A stretch of DNA of 64,000 nt from Rhodosorus marinus (taxonomy: Eukaryota > Rhodophyta > Stylonematophyceae > Stylonematales > Stylonemataceae), in contig JAMWBK010000001.1 in NCBI GenBank assembly GCA_029953675.1, positions 3,736,501-3,800,500 of the forward strand. Reading direction: 5' to 3'. Made by a program: the position numbers and the translations under genes. The notes under the pieces were generated by a model. The model did no database searches, was not told the origin of the DNA, and worked only from the letters and a program-made list of their open reading frames with translations. This document shows, piece by piece, positions 8,873 through 18,906 of the stretch; position 1 is the stretch's first letter, and every line of letters starts with the position of its first letter.

Positions 8873-10170
8873 ATGGTTGGGGTTTCCCCACCCATTCCGG
8901 CGGACGGAGCCGTTCTCTCAGCGCGCGTGGAGCTCTGCGTGGGCGGGTTTAGTACCGCGGCCACCCTCACGGACTGCGCTGACGAGTTAGCCCATGGGAT
9001 CTGCTCGAAACTGACGAGTCTTCTTGTGACTGCTTCCCAGGAACACCGCCTGCCCCTGCTGATCGCCTATTTGGAGCGCTTCTCCGCCTCCGCGCCTGCC
9101 CCATACCCCCGGTGCCCGTCCCCGCGGATCCGCACGGTACAGCGGGGCCTGCCTCCACCCGACCCGAGCGCTCCGCTCCGGTCATTCCTGATTCCGACTG
9201 GCCTACCCCTATTCAAGGACAGACGCCTCCTGGGCCCGCGTCGGGCCCGAATCCTGCTCCCTCCAGTGCCCCACGTGCGACCTATTCGCAGGTCCTACGC
9301 AGGGGCTCTTCTGAACAACGCACGACGGCAATGGTGCGTATGATGCCACAACACATCCCTATTGACTCTTCTCGCCAACTATCTCCGTTCCACTTTGTTT
9401 GGATGACGAACGTGCGTCCCCAGACCCCCTCTCGTGGTCGGGGCCGCGCGCCCGTCCACTACCGCGATTTTCGCGACACCATGGCTTCCTCCCTTGGGGT
9501 CGCCCCGTGTGAATTCCTATATGTGGACTTCACGGGCCCTCATGCCTGTTTTCTTGTTACTGACTCGGCTTACCAGTTCCTTCAATCGCTTGTAACCACC
9601 CCCGCGCCCCAGCGCTCTGCTCTGGCCAACATGATACTGACTCGTCCTCATGTCTCTTTGCTTGTTGAGTTCGATCGTTTTGACGCCGGCTGGGTTCCTC
9701 CGTCGGCCTTGCAAAACCTGGATGCCTCGCAGGCTTCGGTTGTCGCGCTACACACTCATGCGGCGCGGCTCTCGCGCATACAGGCGAGCCTCTTCGCGCG
9801 TTTTCCTCCTCGCGGGGTCCTCCGCACCACGCTAGAGGCCTTCCTCTCCACTGAGGCCACCCTGCTGGAAGCTCACCCTGCGTTTGACCTTCTGCCGCCG
9901 ACTCTTGAGCACCCTTCCTCCCCTCGCCTTGTCTCCGAGGCTCGTGACACCGACATGGCAGAAGCACCATCGGCCTCTCCGAATCCGCTGGCTCTGGACA
10001 CCCTCAGTCAAGACTCCGCTGCTGAAAACCCTGTGTCTACTTTCTTCAGGTCTTTTAGTTCCTTCGTGCGCCCTCCACGTAAGCGTCGTGCGGCTCCTGA
10101 GCCTCCCTCCGAGGCACCTCCTCCGGATATTCGATCTGCCTTCCCGACTGAGGGGAGGCCCGATGTCTGA
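8873..10170 (+). pseudogene. Family A ORF1 protein, one-base frameshift
   Basis: The start is chosen at ATG 8873 (MVGVSPPIPADG) because an equivalent MAGVSPPLPVAG opens the copy at 23045. The frame shifts near 9108, where this copy has five C and the copy at 26.45 kb has six; the latter reads through as 432 aa. The protein is Pro-rich for about 130 residues, then has a conserved block: YSQVLRRGSS, FVWMTNVRPQTPSRGRGR, YRDFRDTMASSLGVAP, CFLVTDSAY, and VEFDRF. The C-terminus is basic (RPPRKRRAAPEPPS). I do not recognise the conserved block. An RNA- or chaperone-type ORF1 role is inferred only from its position. Its stop overlaps the ORF2 start within ATGTCTGA. Confidence 0.8.
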
Positions 10171-13100
10171 GTCTTCCTCCTCCGCGTGCGTGTCGTCCCG
10201 GTTACCCCTGTTTACCGAACGAACGAATGGTTTAATCGGAGGCTGAAAAAAAAAACCCCGAGGGGAAAAAAAGACTAAGCGCGGCGAAGTACTCGCGCCT
10301 CCAACATCAAAGCGGCATTCATGCGCCACAGCAGGAAACACCCCAGTGACCGCTCAGCCTGGCATGAGCGTGTTCTCTCGTGGTTTTCGCACCTTGTCGC
10401 CTCCTACCCGGACGGTTCCCTTCCCCTTTGTCGTCAGAGCACGGCCGTACGGCTCCCTCGTCGACTTCATAAGCCCCTAGGATTGGTGTTGGATTTTCTC
10501 TGGCAGCAGGTCGCCGCGAACCCTCACTGCTCTCTTCGCTGGGAACTCTTGTTCTTTTTTCCCCGCCTCGTGCTCACCTCCTCTACCGTCCCCCTCAACC
10601 CACATCCTCGCCGGGTCCACCCTCGCCGAAAACTGCAAATGTTCCTCTCCGGCGACTTTGAGGACCTCGAACGTCTTTATTTCGCTTCTCTCTCTTCCTT
10701 TTCTCCTAGTGATCCCTCAGCTTTTAGGTCTTCTCGACAGAATCGGGCGCGTCACGCGGTGGCAGGCGGTGATCTGCGGCGGGCAGCCGGGATCCTCCAG
10801 CAGCGGCAACCTGTGGTTCCATACTCCGATGATCTTTCTTCACCGCTCCGTTTGCTCTTTCCCTCGGAAGGCTTCCCTTGGGACTCCTCGTTTGAATCAG
10901 TGTTGGAAGAGTACCGCGCCGCGCCACATCCCAGTGCGCGGTTAGTGGTCAATCTGGAGGCGGTGCGTGAGTTGGTTCATGATGCTCCGAAGGGCCGTTC
11001 CCCAGGGCCCTCGGGGCTGCGGGTGGAATATCTCCGTTTCTTAAGTGATGAAGGTTTGAAGGCGTTGGCGTGGGTGGTCGAAGCGCTTGTGAATGGTGAT
11101 CCCCTGTGTGAGTGTGCGTGGTTCTTGGTCGGGCGTTCTCAGTTGTGTCTGCTTTCGAAGCCCGGCCACACGGCCTCGAGCCCTGCTATTCGCCCTATTG
11201 GCCTGGTTGAGGTGGTCCGCAAATTGGCGGCGCGATGGTTAGTGAAAATCCTGGTTCCCGAATCCCGTCGTTTCTTTGGGCACGTGCAGTTAGGCGTGGG
11301 CTATCGTGGTGGCTGTGAGTTGTTGTCTGTTTTACTCCGTTCGGAAATGGCGTACTCCCCAGATTCTGGGCTCCTCTCTGTAGATTTTACCAATGCGTTC
11401 AACCGCGTCTATAGTCCGGCTCTCATGCACGTGGTGCGCGAAGTCTTCCCTGTAGGCTTTCCCTTTGTTAGTAGACTTTATTCTCCGCTTGGTCGTGGGG
11501 CTACCTATGACACCCTTGGCGCTTCCTCTCACACGTTTGCGGCGCGCACAGGGGTACAACAGGGTGATCCCTTGTCCCCTTTCCTACATGCCTGTGGACT
11601 ACAACTCGTCTTGCTTTGTCTTCGCTCCGAATTCCCGCAGGTTCGTACGGTTGCATACCACGACGACGTGTGCCTCCTGGGGCCCCCTGATACTCTAGCA
11701 CTCGCTTATGATCGTCTCCGCTCCTTGGCTTCGCGGGTTGACCTGGAGGTTAATCATCACAAATCGTTCTACTGGGGAGGTGTAGCTGCACAAGAGCAGC
11801 AGGTACCTGCGTCGTTCCAGGATATTTGGAGACCGGATGGTTTTGTCCACTTAGGCATCCCCTACGGGTCGCCGTCCTTCGTTGAAGGCGAGTTGCTGCA
11901 GCTCCTCGGTAAGCACAGACAGCTGGTTGCAGAGCTTCGACGGCTACCTCCGGGCTTTCTCCAGTGCTCGTTGTTGCTGTTTCGGTATTGTTGCAGTCAG
12001 CGGTTAACCTATTGGCTTCGCTCACTTCCAACTCATTGGGGCCGGTGGTTGGCCACTCGTGCGGATGCTGAAAGTTTCCGTGACCTGGGGTATTTTCTCG
12101 ATGAAGAGCTGAGCGCTCTGCCGCGACCCACCTGTGATGTTGTGCGCGCCCAGGTAGGCCTCCCATTGCGATTGGGGGACTGGGCCTCTGCAATCGTGTT
12201 GTGGTCCAACCTGCAGCCGCAGTAGGGGCCTGGGGAACCGCACTTCCCACTTTGAGCAGCTTGGGTATCTCGAAGTTCCGCAATTTGATGGCGAGCCTCT
12301 CGCGGGGTGTCTTGCTTCCCAGCGTACCGGAAAGCGCCCAAGACTTGTTTCTGGAGCTCCAAACCGCCCTGAATTCCTGTACTAGTCTCCCCGAAACCGT
12401 TCAACCCCGTCTTCCTGACTGGCGAGCTGTATTTGACCGCTCTCGAGGCTCCGCCCCGGGGATTCGTCCTGCGCCTGAACCTGTTCTAGGGGAGATTGAC
12501 CCAGTGGTTGCCGCAGAAGAAGAAGTTCCAGTTGATCCTCCTGATGATTCCCAGCGCGCTGGGAGCCGAGCTCAAGCACGCACGGATGCGCTGCAAAATA
12601 TCCTTTCTTGGGACTTGCACCGTGCTGCATATGGCCGACTCCTCGCGCAGATGGTCTCATCTTCTCGCGCTCGCGCCCGCCTACGTAGTCTTGGAGGGGT
12701 TATTAGCTCTCAGTGGCTCATGACCGTACCAGCCTTTCCGCCACTCACACTGTCGGATTTCGAAGTGCGTACTTCACTGCGCTTATACCTCGGCTTACAT
12801 CAGCCCCCTTGGCCGTACGAGATGGGTTCGTCGTGCCCTCTCTGCTCTCAGACTGAAGACAACGCAGATTTTGGCGCCCACCTGCTCGCTAGTTGCCCGG
12901 CGGTGAAAGGTGCTCGAACCCGCCGCCACACACGGATCTTGAACCTGTTATACCGGGAACTTCGGCCTATAGTCCGGCAAGCCGGTCTGGAAATCGAACG
13001 TGAGAAACCTTTACCCGTCGCGGACTTTCAAAATGATGAACGCCGTGTAGCCGACCTGGTGATCACCTGTGACGACAGCCGCCGTACCACATACGTTGAT

Positions 13101-13433
13101 CTTGCTGTTCCTAACCCTCAAGCTAGTCGTTATCTCCCGGCTGCGGGGGAGCGCCGTGGATCTGCCGCCGCCAGCATGAGACGCCGCAAAGAGATCAAAT
13201 ACGCGGGGGCTTTGTCTTCCCCTGGTGTTCGTGCTTCGGCACTAGCACATCGCTTGGTACCCCTGATCATTGAGTGCTTTGGGTTCATGGACTCTGTTGG
13301 TTCTCGCTGGCTTCGGGAGTTGTTCCGCGAACGCCCTGACCGTCTTCAATCGTTGTTTACCCGTTTAAGTTTCCTGCTGTGGCGCATGAATGCCGCTTTG
13401 ATGTTGGAGGCGCGAGTACTTCGCCGCGCTTAG
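10163..13433 (+). pseudogene. Family A ORF2: RT and REL endonuclease, disrupted
   Basis: It starts at ATG 10163, eight bases before the end of ORF1, but is cut after 27 codons by the inserted tail at 10216-10339. It resumes as an open frame to 12225 with RT motifs GPSGLRVEYLRFL, RPIGLVEVVRKLAARW, LGVGYRGGCELL, LLSVDFTNAFNRV, GVQQGDPLSPFLHA and AYHDDVCLLGPP. A frameshift near 12170-12200 passes to a second open frame (to 13433) with the CCHC motif CPLCSQTEDNADFGAHLLASC and the endonuclease-type RRVADLVITCDD then TYVDLAVPNP. The protein ends LLWRMNAALMLEARVLRR, a tail shared with many truncated copies in the window. Confidence 0.85.
10216..10339 (-). mobile_element. Truncated family A 3' tail nested in family A ORF2
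   Basis: On the minus strand this is GTTTCCTGCTGTGGCGCATG, the last codons, the hairpin CCCCTCGGGG, and the end ATTAAACCATTCGTTCG. It interrupts ORF2 between codons 18 and 28. The identical insertion, same position and orientation, is present in the inverted copy (25214-25340), so it predates the duplication. Confidence 0.85.
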
Positions 13434-13442
13434 TCTTTTGTT

Positions 13443-13462
13443 CCCCTCGGGGTTTTTTTTTT
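13443..13462 (+). other. Hairpin and T-run in family A 3' UTR
   Basis: CCCCTCGGGG followed by ten T, 10 nt after the ORF2 stop at 13433. The same block recurs with minor changes near 5530, 10260, 18020, 22065, 22690, 25290 and 40810. Conservation in otherwise diverged copies suggests it is a functional element RNA structure, possibly recognised by the RT. Confidence 0.6.
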
Positions 13463-13492
13463 CAGCCTCCGATTAAACCATTCGTTCGTTCG

Positions 13493-14037
13493 GTGAAGGC
13501 GCTGGCATAGCCACCTCCCGGCTAACTTCCGTAGGCTCTCCACCATCTCGATCGGCCGGAGACGCGGGTGGGCCGGCTGGTGGTCAGGTTTCGTGAGCAA
13601 GCAAAGCTGTGCCTGCCGGAGATGTTCCCATGGCGCAGACGCACCCGATACGCCCTGGAACAACTTGTTAAGGATCCTCAGAAGCGCGCTCTGGCCAGGC
13701 TGGCTCAGGGCCTGCAATAGCTCTGTTCTTAGTCCGGAGGGTCCGGGACAGCGTCCCCGACGCGAGGTACGAAGCAAATCCTCCAGGTCAGACTCACTGA
13801 GCGTCAGATCGATGCGAAACCTGGCCAACTCCGGACGGTCCAAGAATACCTCGAATTCAGGGGACAAATCCACGTCGGACTCAGGGAACAAAGACGACAC
13901 CGTCTGGGCGAGACTATCATCGTAGGGGAGGACTGGCGCCTGGCCCTCCAAAACCCGCGCCGCTCGACTTAAATCGCCCACTGCTACCAATGGACGTGTC
14001 GAAGAAAACCCTTCCAGGCTCTTCGACTCTTTTTGTG
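13493..14037 (-). pseudogene. Family B ORF2, N-terminal RT part (split)
   Basis: Continuing the minus-strand B element cut by family A. Reading from about 14037: RPLVAVGDLSRAARVLEG, an acidic stretch (SLFPESDVDLSPEFEVFL), LEDLLRTSRRGRCPGPSG, LRTELLQALSQPG, LRPIEMVESLRKLAGRW, then CQRL at the A insertion. The RT continues at 8602. The element is cut at about 14037, right beside the 3' end of another B copy, so its 5' end and any ORF1 are missing here. Confidence 0.8.
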
Positions 14038-14039
14038 AA

Positions 14040-14880
14040 TGATCCTTCCGCAGGTTAGCGGCTATACTAACATATCCTGATGCGCTACAAAAGATGTAAA
14101 GGGAAACTAGGGACTAGGCAGAAGAGCATGCAAGGGCAGGCGGCGGTGGCGCGCCTCGGCGAGCATGTTGCTAGAATACCGCAGAGGGCGACACCAAAAC
14201 GGCGGAGGAGCACCAGATGTTCTTCTGGATGTTCGGTGAAGTATTTGCGCAGCCACTCCAAGCTTAACTTTTTCAGATGCCCAAAGCTTTCCACCATGAA
14301 AGGTTGGAACCTGTGAGACCGGTCCTCTTCCACGGGAATACTGGCCATGCTCTCAGCGTACCCTCGTTCCTTCACCCGGCGAAGTCCGCTGCGTCCGATA
14401 CCAGGAAATCTGCTTTCCAAGGGGGAGGAGTGGTTGCGGAGGGTATTCGAGGCAGTGCCGATTCCACCTCGACCGTGTAGCCAAATCTTGTCAAGTGCCC
14501 GCTCACGATGTATTGCAGACGCGTGTATCTCTTCGTGCGATGACCTAACAGCAGTCCACACGAGCCCAGGAAGTGGTACCCACATCCATCTATGCGGGTC
14601 GCAAAACCTTGGCAGAAGCAAAGGCGGTGGGAATGCCAAGGGGCCTGTGGCAAACGGAGGTAGATGAGTGCCGCGGTCCGGAACTGGAAGGCGTTCGATC
14701 GTTGGCCCTGTGATGAGAGCAAAGTGGTAAGTACTACTTCGATCTCGCTTCGTGCTCGTGTCCTGGTTCCCCGGGACAGCCTCGCATGGACCCGGGTCTT
14801 GAGTTCCCGGGCGCTGAGAGGCTCCGCGTACGGCCTGCACGCCTCCGTCAATACCGTTAACCCCTTTATATCCAATTTGT
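14040..14880 (-). pseudogene. Family B 3' fragment, frameshifted
   Basis: A second, more diverged B copy. The minus strand reads FQFRTAALIYLRLPQAPWHS, CQGFATRIDGCGYHFLGSC, then after a frameshift LRRVKERGYAESMASIPVEE, HRFQPFMVESFGHL and EWLRKYFTEHPEEHLVLLRR. The 3' UTR ends near 14045 with CTAACCTGCGG. It is 5'-truncated and abuts the truncated start of the other B copy at 14037. Confidence 0.75.
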
Positions 14881-14924
14881 AATTCTACTCCGAAATTCCA
14901 CCCCTTGACTACCGCAACCGTAAC

Positions 14925-14990
14925 CTTTTACTGGGTAGCTGCCTTATGCTGCGCACACTAATTCGAGTACTATCTAGGGTGAGACGGGCC
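14925..14990 (-). mobile_element. Solo 3' end of a family C element
   Basis: On the minus strand: CCCTAGATAGTACTCGAATT, a TGCGCAGCATAAGGCAGCT block, ACCCAGTAAA, then GGTTACGGTTGCGG. It is the same 3' motif as at 2704 and 45470. The GGTTACGGTT following the element end resembles the 16-bp junction repeat seen at other C ends, and a further copy (CGGACTAACGTAACCG) lies at 15098-15115. Confidence 0.65.
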
Positions 14991-17826
14991 TAACCCCACA
15001 CGCTGGGTGCTCTAGCTACGATAAAAAGAAAAATAAGGAATCACTGGTTGGTCCGACTGATTCACACGAAGAGCTGCTAACGCAAACTTTTTAAACCCGG
15101 ACTAACGTAACCGTGACAACTTCACTAAACCACTCCCTAGCAATCGTGGCCACTCCTGCATTCTCTCGCCAGCGCTCTCCGTTTCATCTCGTCTGGATGA
15201 CGAACGTGCGCCCCCAGACCCCTTCTCGTGGTCGGGGTCGCGAGCCCGTTCACTACCGTGATTTCCGCGATACGATGGCCTCGTCACTTGGAGTCGCTCC
15301 ATCTGAGTTCATCTATATGGATTTCAATGGACCTCATGCCTGTTTCCTCGTCACAGAGTTTGCTTATGAATGCCTTACCTCGCTTGTCGCCATCCCTGAG
15401 CCCCAGCGCTCTGCCTTGCAAACACGACACTGACTCGTGCCCACGTCTAATTGTTTGTTGAGTTTGACCGCTTCGACGCAGGATGGGTTCCCACGTCGGC
15501 GCTGTAGAGCCACCCTTCCACGCAAGCTCCTGTTATCGCACTGGAAACTCATGGTGCGCGACTTTTACGCATCCAGTCGAGCCTCCTTGAACGCTTCCTG
15601 CCCCCCGTGGAGTCCTCCGCTCGGCGTTAAGAGGACTTCCTCGCCGCTGAGGCCGCTCTGATGGAAGCTCATCCGGCCTTTTACCTCTACCGAGCGACTC
15701 CTGCCCGCCCTCCTCCCCTCGACATGTGGGCGGCCCCATCGTGCTCCTCGAATCCGCTGGCTTTGGACACCCTCAGCGAAGACTCCGTTCCTGACAATCC
15801 TGCATCTGCCTTCTTTAGGTCTTCTAGTTCCTTCGCCCGTACACCACGTAAGCCCCGTGCCGCCCTGAGTCACCCTCAGAGGGCCCCCCACCGGATACCC
15901 GCAACGCCTCCGCCGCTGAGAGGACGCCTGATGTCTGGGTCCTCTTACCCCGCCCGGGTGTCACCCGTGTCCGTCCTGTTCGCCGATGCCCCCTCCACCT
16001 GGCGCGAGCGCGTTTTCTCGTGGTTCTCTGACCTTATCGCCTCATTACCGGGTGGTGCCATTCCCTTGTGCCGTCAGAGCCCAACTGTACGGCTCCCTCG
16101 TTGTCTGTACTAACCTTTTGCGTTGATCTTGGACCTCTTATGGCAGGAAGTTTCCGATCACCCTCAATGCTCTCTTCGCTGGGATCTCCTTTCCTTTTTC
16201 CTCGCCTCGTGCTCACTTCCTCTACTGTCTCGAGCACTTCGTCTTCCCGCCGTATCCACCCTCAGCGCAAGATGCATTTGTTCCTATCCGGTGACTTTGA
16301 AGAGCTCGAGCGCCTCTACTATGTTTTCCTCTCTTCCATCTCTACCTGTCCCCTGTCAGACCTCAAGTCTAGCCAACAACGGGCACGTCACGCTGGGCAG
16401 GCGGTGATCTCTTGAGGGCTGGGAGTATCCTCCAGCAACGGCAACCTGTGGTCGAGTATTCAGACGATCTTGCTTCTTCGCTACACTCGCTTTTTCCCGC
16501 AGCAGGCTCTGGGTGGGACCCGTCTTCTGACGCGGAGGTGGAAGCGGTCCAAGTAGCGTCCAATGAAGGCGAGCGGCTGGTGGTCACCTCTGAGGCTGTG
16601 CGTGGGCTGATCCAGCCTGCTCAAAGGGTCGTTCTCCTGGGCCCTCGGGTTCGCGGGTGGAATACCTCCGTTTTTTGGGTGATGAGGGTATGAAAGCGTG
16701 CGCGTCCATGTTGAAGGGAGTCGTCAATGGCGATCCTTTTTGTGATCGTGCATGGTTTTTACTGGACGCAGCTATCTTTGCTCTCCAAGTCGGGTCGCAC
16801 TACTTCGACTCCAGCCCTTCGCCCTATTTTCATGGCGGAAGCGGTCCGTAAACTGGCAGCTCCTTGTTAGGTCCAGATTTTGGTCCCCGAATCCCTTTGC
16901 TTTTTTGGGCACGCGCAGTTGGGCGTGGGCTATCGCGGCGGCTGTGAATTGCTATCAGCACTCCTTCGCTCGGATCTGGCCTACTCACCGGACTACGGGT
17001 TATTATCTGTAGACTTTAGCAATGCTTTTAATCGTGTCTCTCGATCAGCCATTATGCATGTGGCGTGCCAGGTCTTCCCGGTAGCTCTTCCCTTAGCTAG
17101 TACTCTTCACCCTTTGACGGGCCAAGGGCCAACTTATGAAACCCTCGGCCATTCCTCATACTCCTTTGAGGCGCGGACCGGGTTCAACAGGGTGACCCGT
17201 TGGCGCCGTTTTTGCACGCCCGTGGGCTTCAGGTCTTTCTGCTTAGCCTGCGTTCAGAGTTCCCGGAGGTCCGCACAGTGGGTTAAAAGGATGATTTCTG
17301 AATCATTGGGCCTCCAGATACCGTCGCGGCGGCGTACGATCGTGTCCGTACACTGGCATCCCTCGTCGATCTCGAAGTCATCATGCGAAGTCGTTCTACT
17401 GGGGAGGAGCGGATATTCAAGAGCAGCAGGCCCCCGCGCGTTTCCGAGATAGTTGGCGTCGGGCAGGGTTTGTCCACCTAGGCATCCCCCATGGGTCCGC
17501 GTCGTTCGTGGAGGGTAAGTTGTCGCAGATTCTGAGCAAGTACCTGTAGCTGGCCTCGGAGCCCAGTCTGCTGCCTCGCGGATTCTTGCAATGCTCGTTG
17601 TTGCTTTATCGATATTGTTGCAGTCAGCGGCTCACCTATTGGTTCCGCTCGCCCCCGAATCGCTGGGGCCGGTGGCTGGCAAGCCGTGCGGACGACGGGA
17701 GCTTTGACTAGCTGGGATATTTCTTAGATGTCGAGTTGGGCATCTTCCGCGCCCCAACCGTTATATCGTTGGCGCCGAAGGGGGCCTACCCGTACGCCTG
17801 GGCGGTCTAGGCCTTTGTAACCGAGC

Positions 17827-18080
17827 ACATCGCTTGGTACCCCTGATCATTGAGTGCTTTGGGTTCATGGACTCTGTTGGTTCTCGCTGGCTTCGGGAGT
17901 TGTTCCGCGAACGCCCTGACCGTCTTCAATCGTTGTTTACCCGCTTAAGTTTCCTGCTGTGGCGCATGAATGCCGCTTTGATGTTGGAGGCGCGAGTTCT
18001 TCGCCGCACTTAGTCTTCTTTTCCCCTCGGGGTTTTTTTTTTTCAGCCTCCGATTAAACCATTCGTTTCGTGTAACCGAG
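17827..18080 (+). mobile_element. Truncated family A insertion with ~20-bp target duplication
   Basis: The last ~70 codons and 3' UTR of family A (from ACATCGCTTGGTACCCC to ATTAAACCATTCGTTTCG) inserted in A copy 2. The flanks are CTAGGCCTTTGTAACCGAGC at 17807-17826 and CTAGGCCTCTGTAACCGAGC at 18081-18100, a 20-bp duplication with one mismatch. A further partial TGTAACCGAG lies between the insert end and the right copy. This is a clear retrotransposition event. Confidence 0.85.
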
Positions 18081-18370
18081 CTAGGCCTCTGTAACCGAGC
18101 TGTTATCCAACCAGCGGCCGTGGTTGGGTCTTGGGACACCGCCCTCCCGACGTTGAGCGCGTTGGGTGTGTCTAGTTTCCGAAATTTGGAGTTCAGTCTT
18201 TCCAGTGATGATAGAATCTAGTGTCCCTGAAAGTGCCCGTGGTTTGTTTCTCGAGCTCCAATCGGCGATGTACCAGACTCCCTGCCGGCCTGCACCCACG
18301 TCTGACTGGCTGGCGAGCCGTTTTTCACGGGCTCGCGGCCCCGCGGCCCGACCAGCTGCCGGTGATGATC

Positions 18371-18500
18371 CGTTTATTCAGAGGCTAACTACCCTGAGAA
18401 GCGAGAGACAAGACGCTGATTACGCGCGTCCACAAACAAAGCAGAATTGGAGTGCCACAGGGTCAAAGAAAGCTCCGTGAGCAGACTATCTAAACGCCCT
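18371..18500 (-). mobile_element. Tail of an A-related (family D) element
   Basis: The same sequence (TTTATTCAGAGGCTAACTA, CCTGAGAAGCGAGA, CAAACAAAGCAG) recurs at 48717-48810, where its minus-strand reading carries a coding end related to family A (NVGSRWLRSVFR, LTLWRSNAALFVDAR). Here only the last bases of coding and the 3' UTR are present, inserted into A copy 2. Confidence 0.65.
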
Positions 18501-18906
18501 AGGTCGTTGACTGGGGTTGTACCTCCCGCAAAAAATCCTCTGGTTGCTGAGGAAACAGAGGTCCCTCGTGATCCTCTTGATGATGGAACGGGCTCTGGGA
18601 GTCTCGTCTTCGCGCGTACCGATCAGATGCAAAACACCCTTTCTTCGGACTTGCACCGTGCTCCCTCGGCAGACTTCTCGCGCAGATGGTCTCGTCTTCC
18701 CGAGACCGCGCCCGCCTGCGTAGTCTTGGAGGGTGTATCAGCTCGCAGTGGCTCATGAGCGTCCACGCTTTTCCGGCACTCACACTCACGGATTTCGAAG
18801 TGCACACTTCTCTACGTTTATACCTCGGCTTGCATCAGCCGCCCTGGCCTTCCGAGAATAGTGACGATATTGAACGGTAGGTATATCTATCTCAGTAATG
18901 CCCATC

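Larger units (their letters stand above)
8625..13492 (+). mobile_element. Family A non-LTR retrotransposon, near full length
   Basis: A two-ORF REL non-LTR element inserted into family B in the opposite orientation. It starts at CAGTTTTTGGTTTCG; the inverted copy near 26940 starts at the same base, which supports this as the 5' end. It carries ORF1 (8873-10170), ORF2 (10163-13433), a 3' UTR with the CCCCTCGGGG hairpin, and ends ATTAAACCATTCGTTCGTTCG. Both ORFs are damaged: ORF1 lacks one C near 9108, ORF2 is interrupted by a small inverted A tail at 10216-10339 and is frameshifted near 12170. The flanks (AAGGGCGCCATA left, GAAGGCGCTGGCAT right) are only loosely alike, so a target duplication is not proven. 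Confidence 0.85.
15120..18860 (+). mobile_element. Family A copy 2, degenerate, with nested insertions
   Basis: It covers the ORF1 core (FHLVWMTNVRPQTPSRGRGR at about 15178) through the RT (GYRGGCELLSALLRSDLAYS and LLSVDFSNAFNRV at about 16930-17040, GVQQGD-like at 17190) and the C-terminal linker to just past EVHTSLRLYLGLHQPPWPSE (18850). Numerous frameshifts and stops. A C-to-T type loss removes the YHDD box region near 17285. It is interrupted by a truncated A tail at 17827-18080 and by a related element tail at 18371-18500. Similarity stops at about 18860 before the CCHC motif, so the 3' end is missing. Its ORF1 lacks the in-frame ATGTCTGA stop, reading GTCTGGG instead. Confidence 0.8.
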
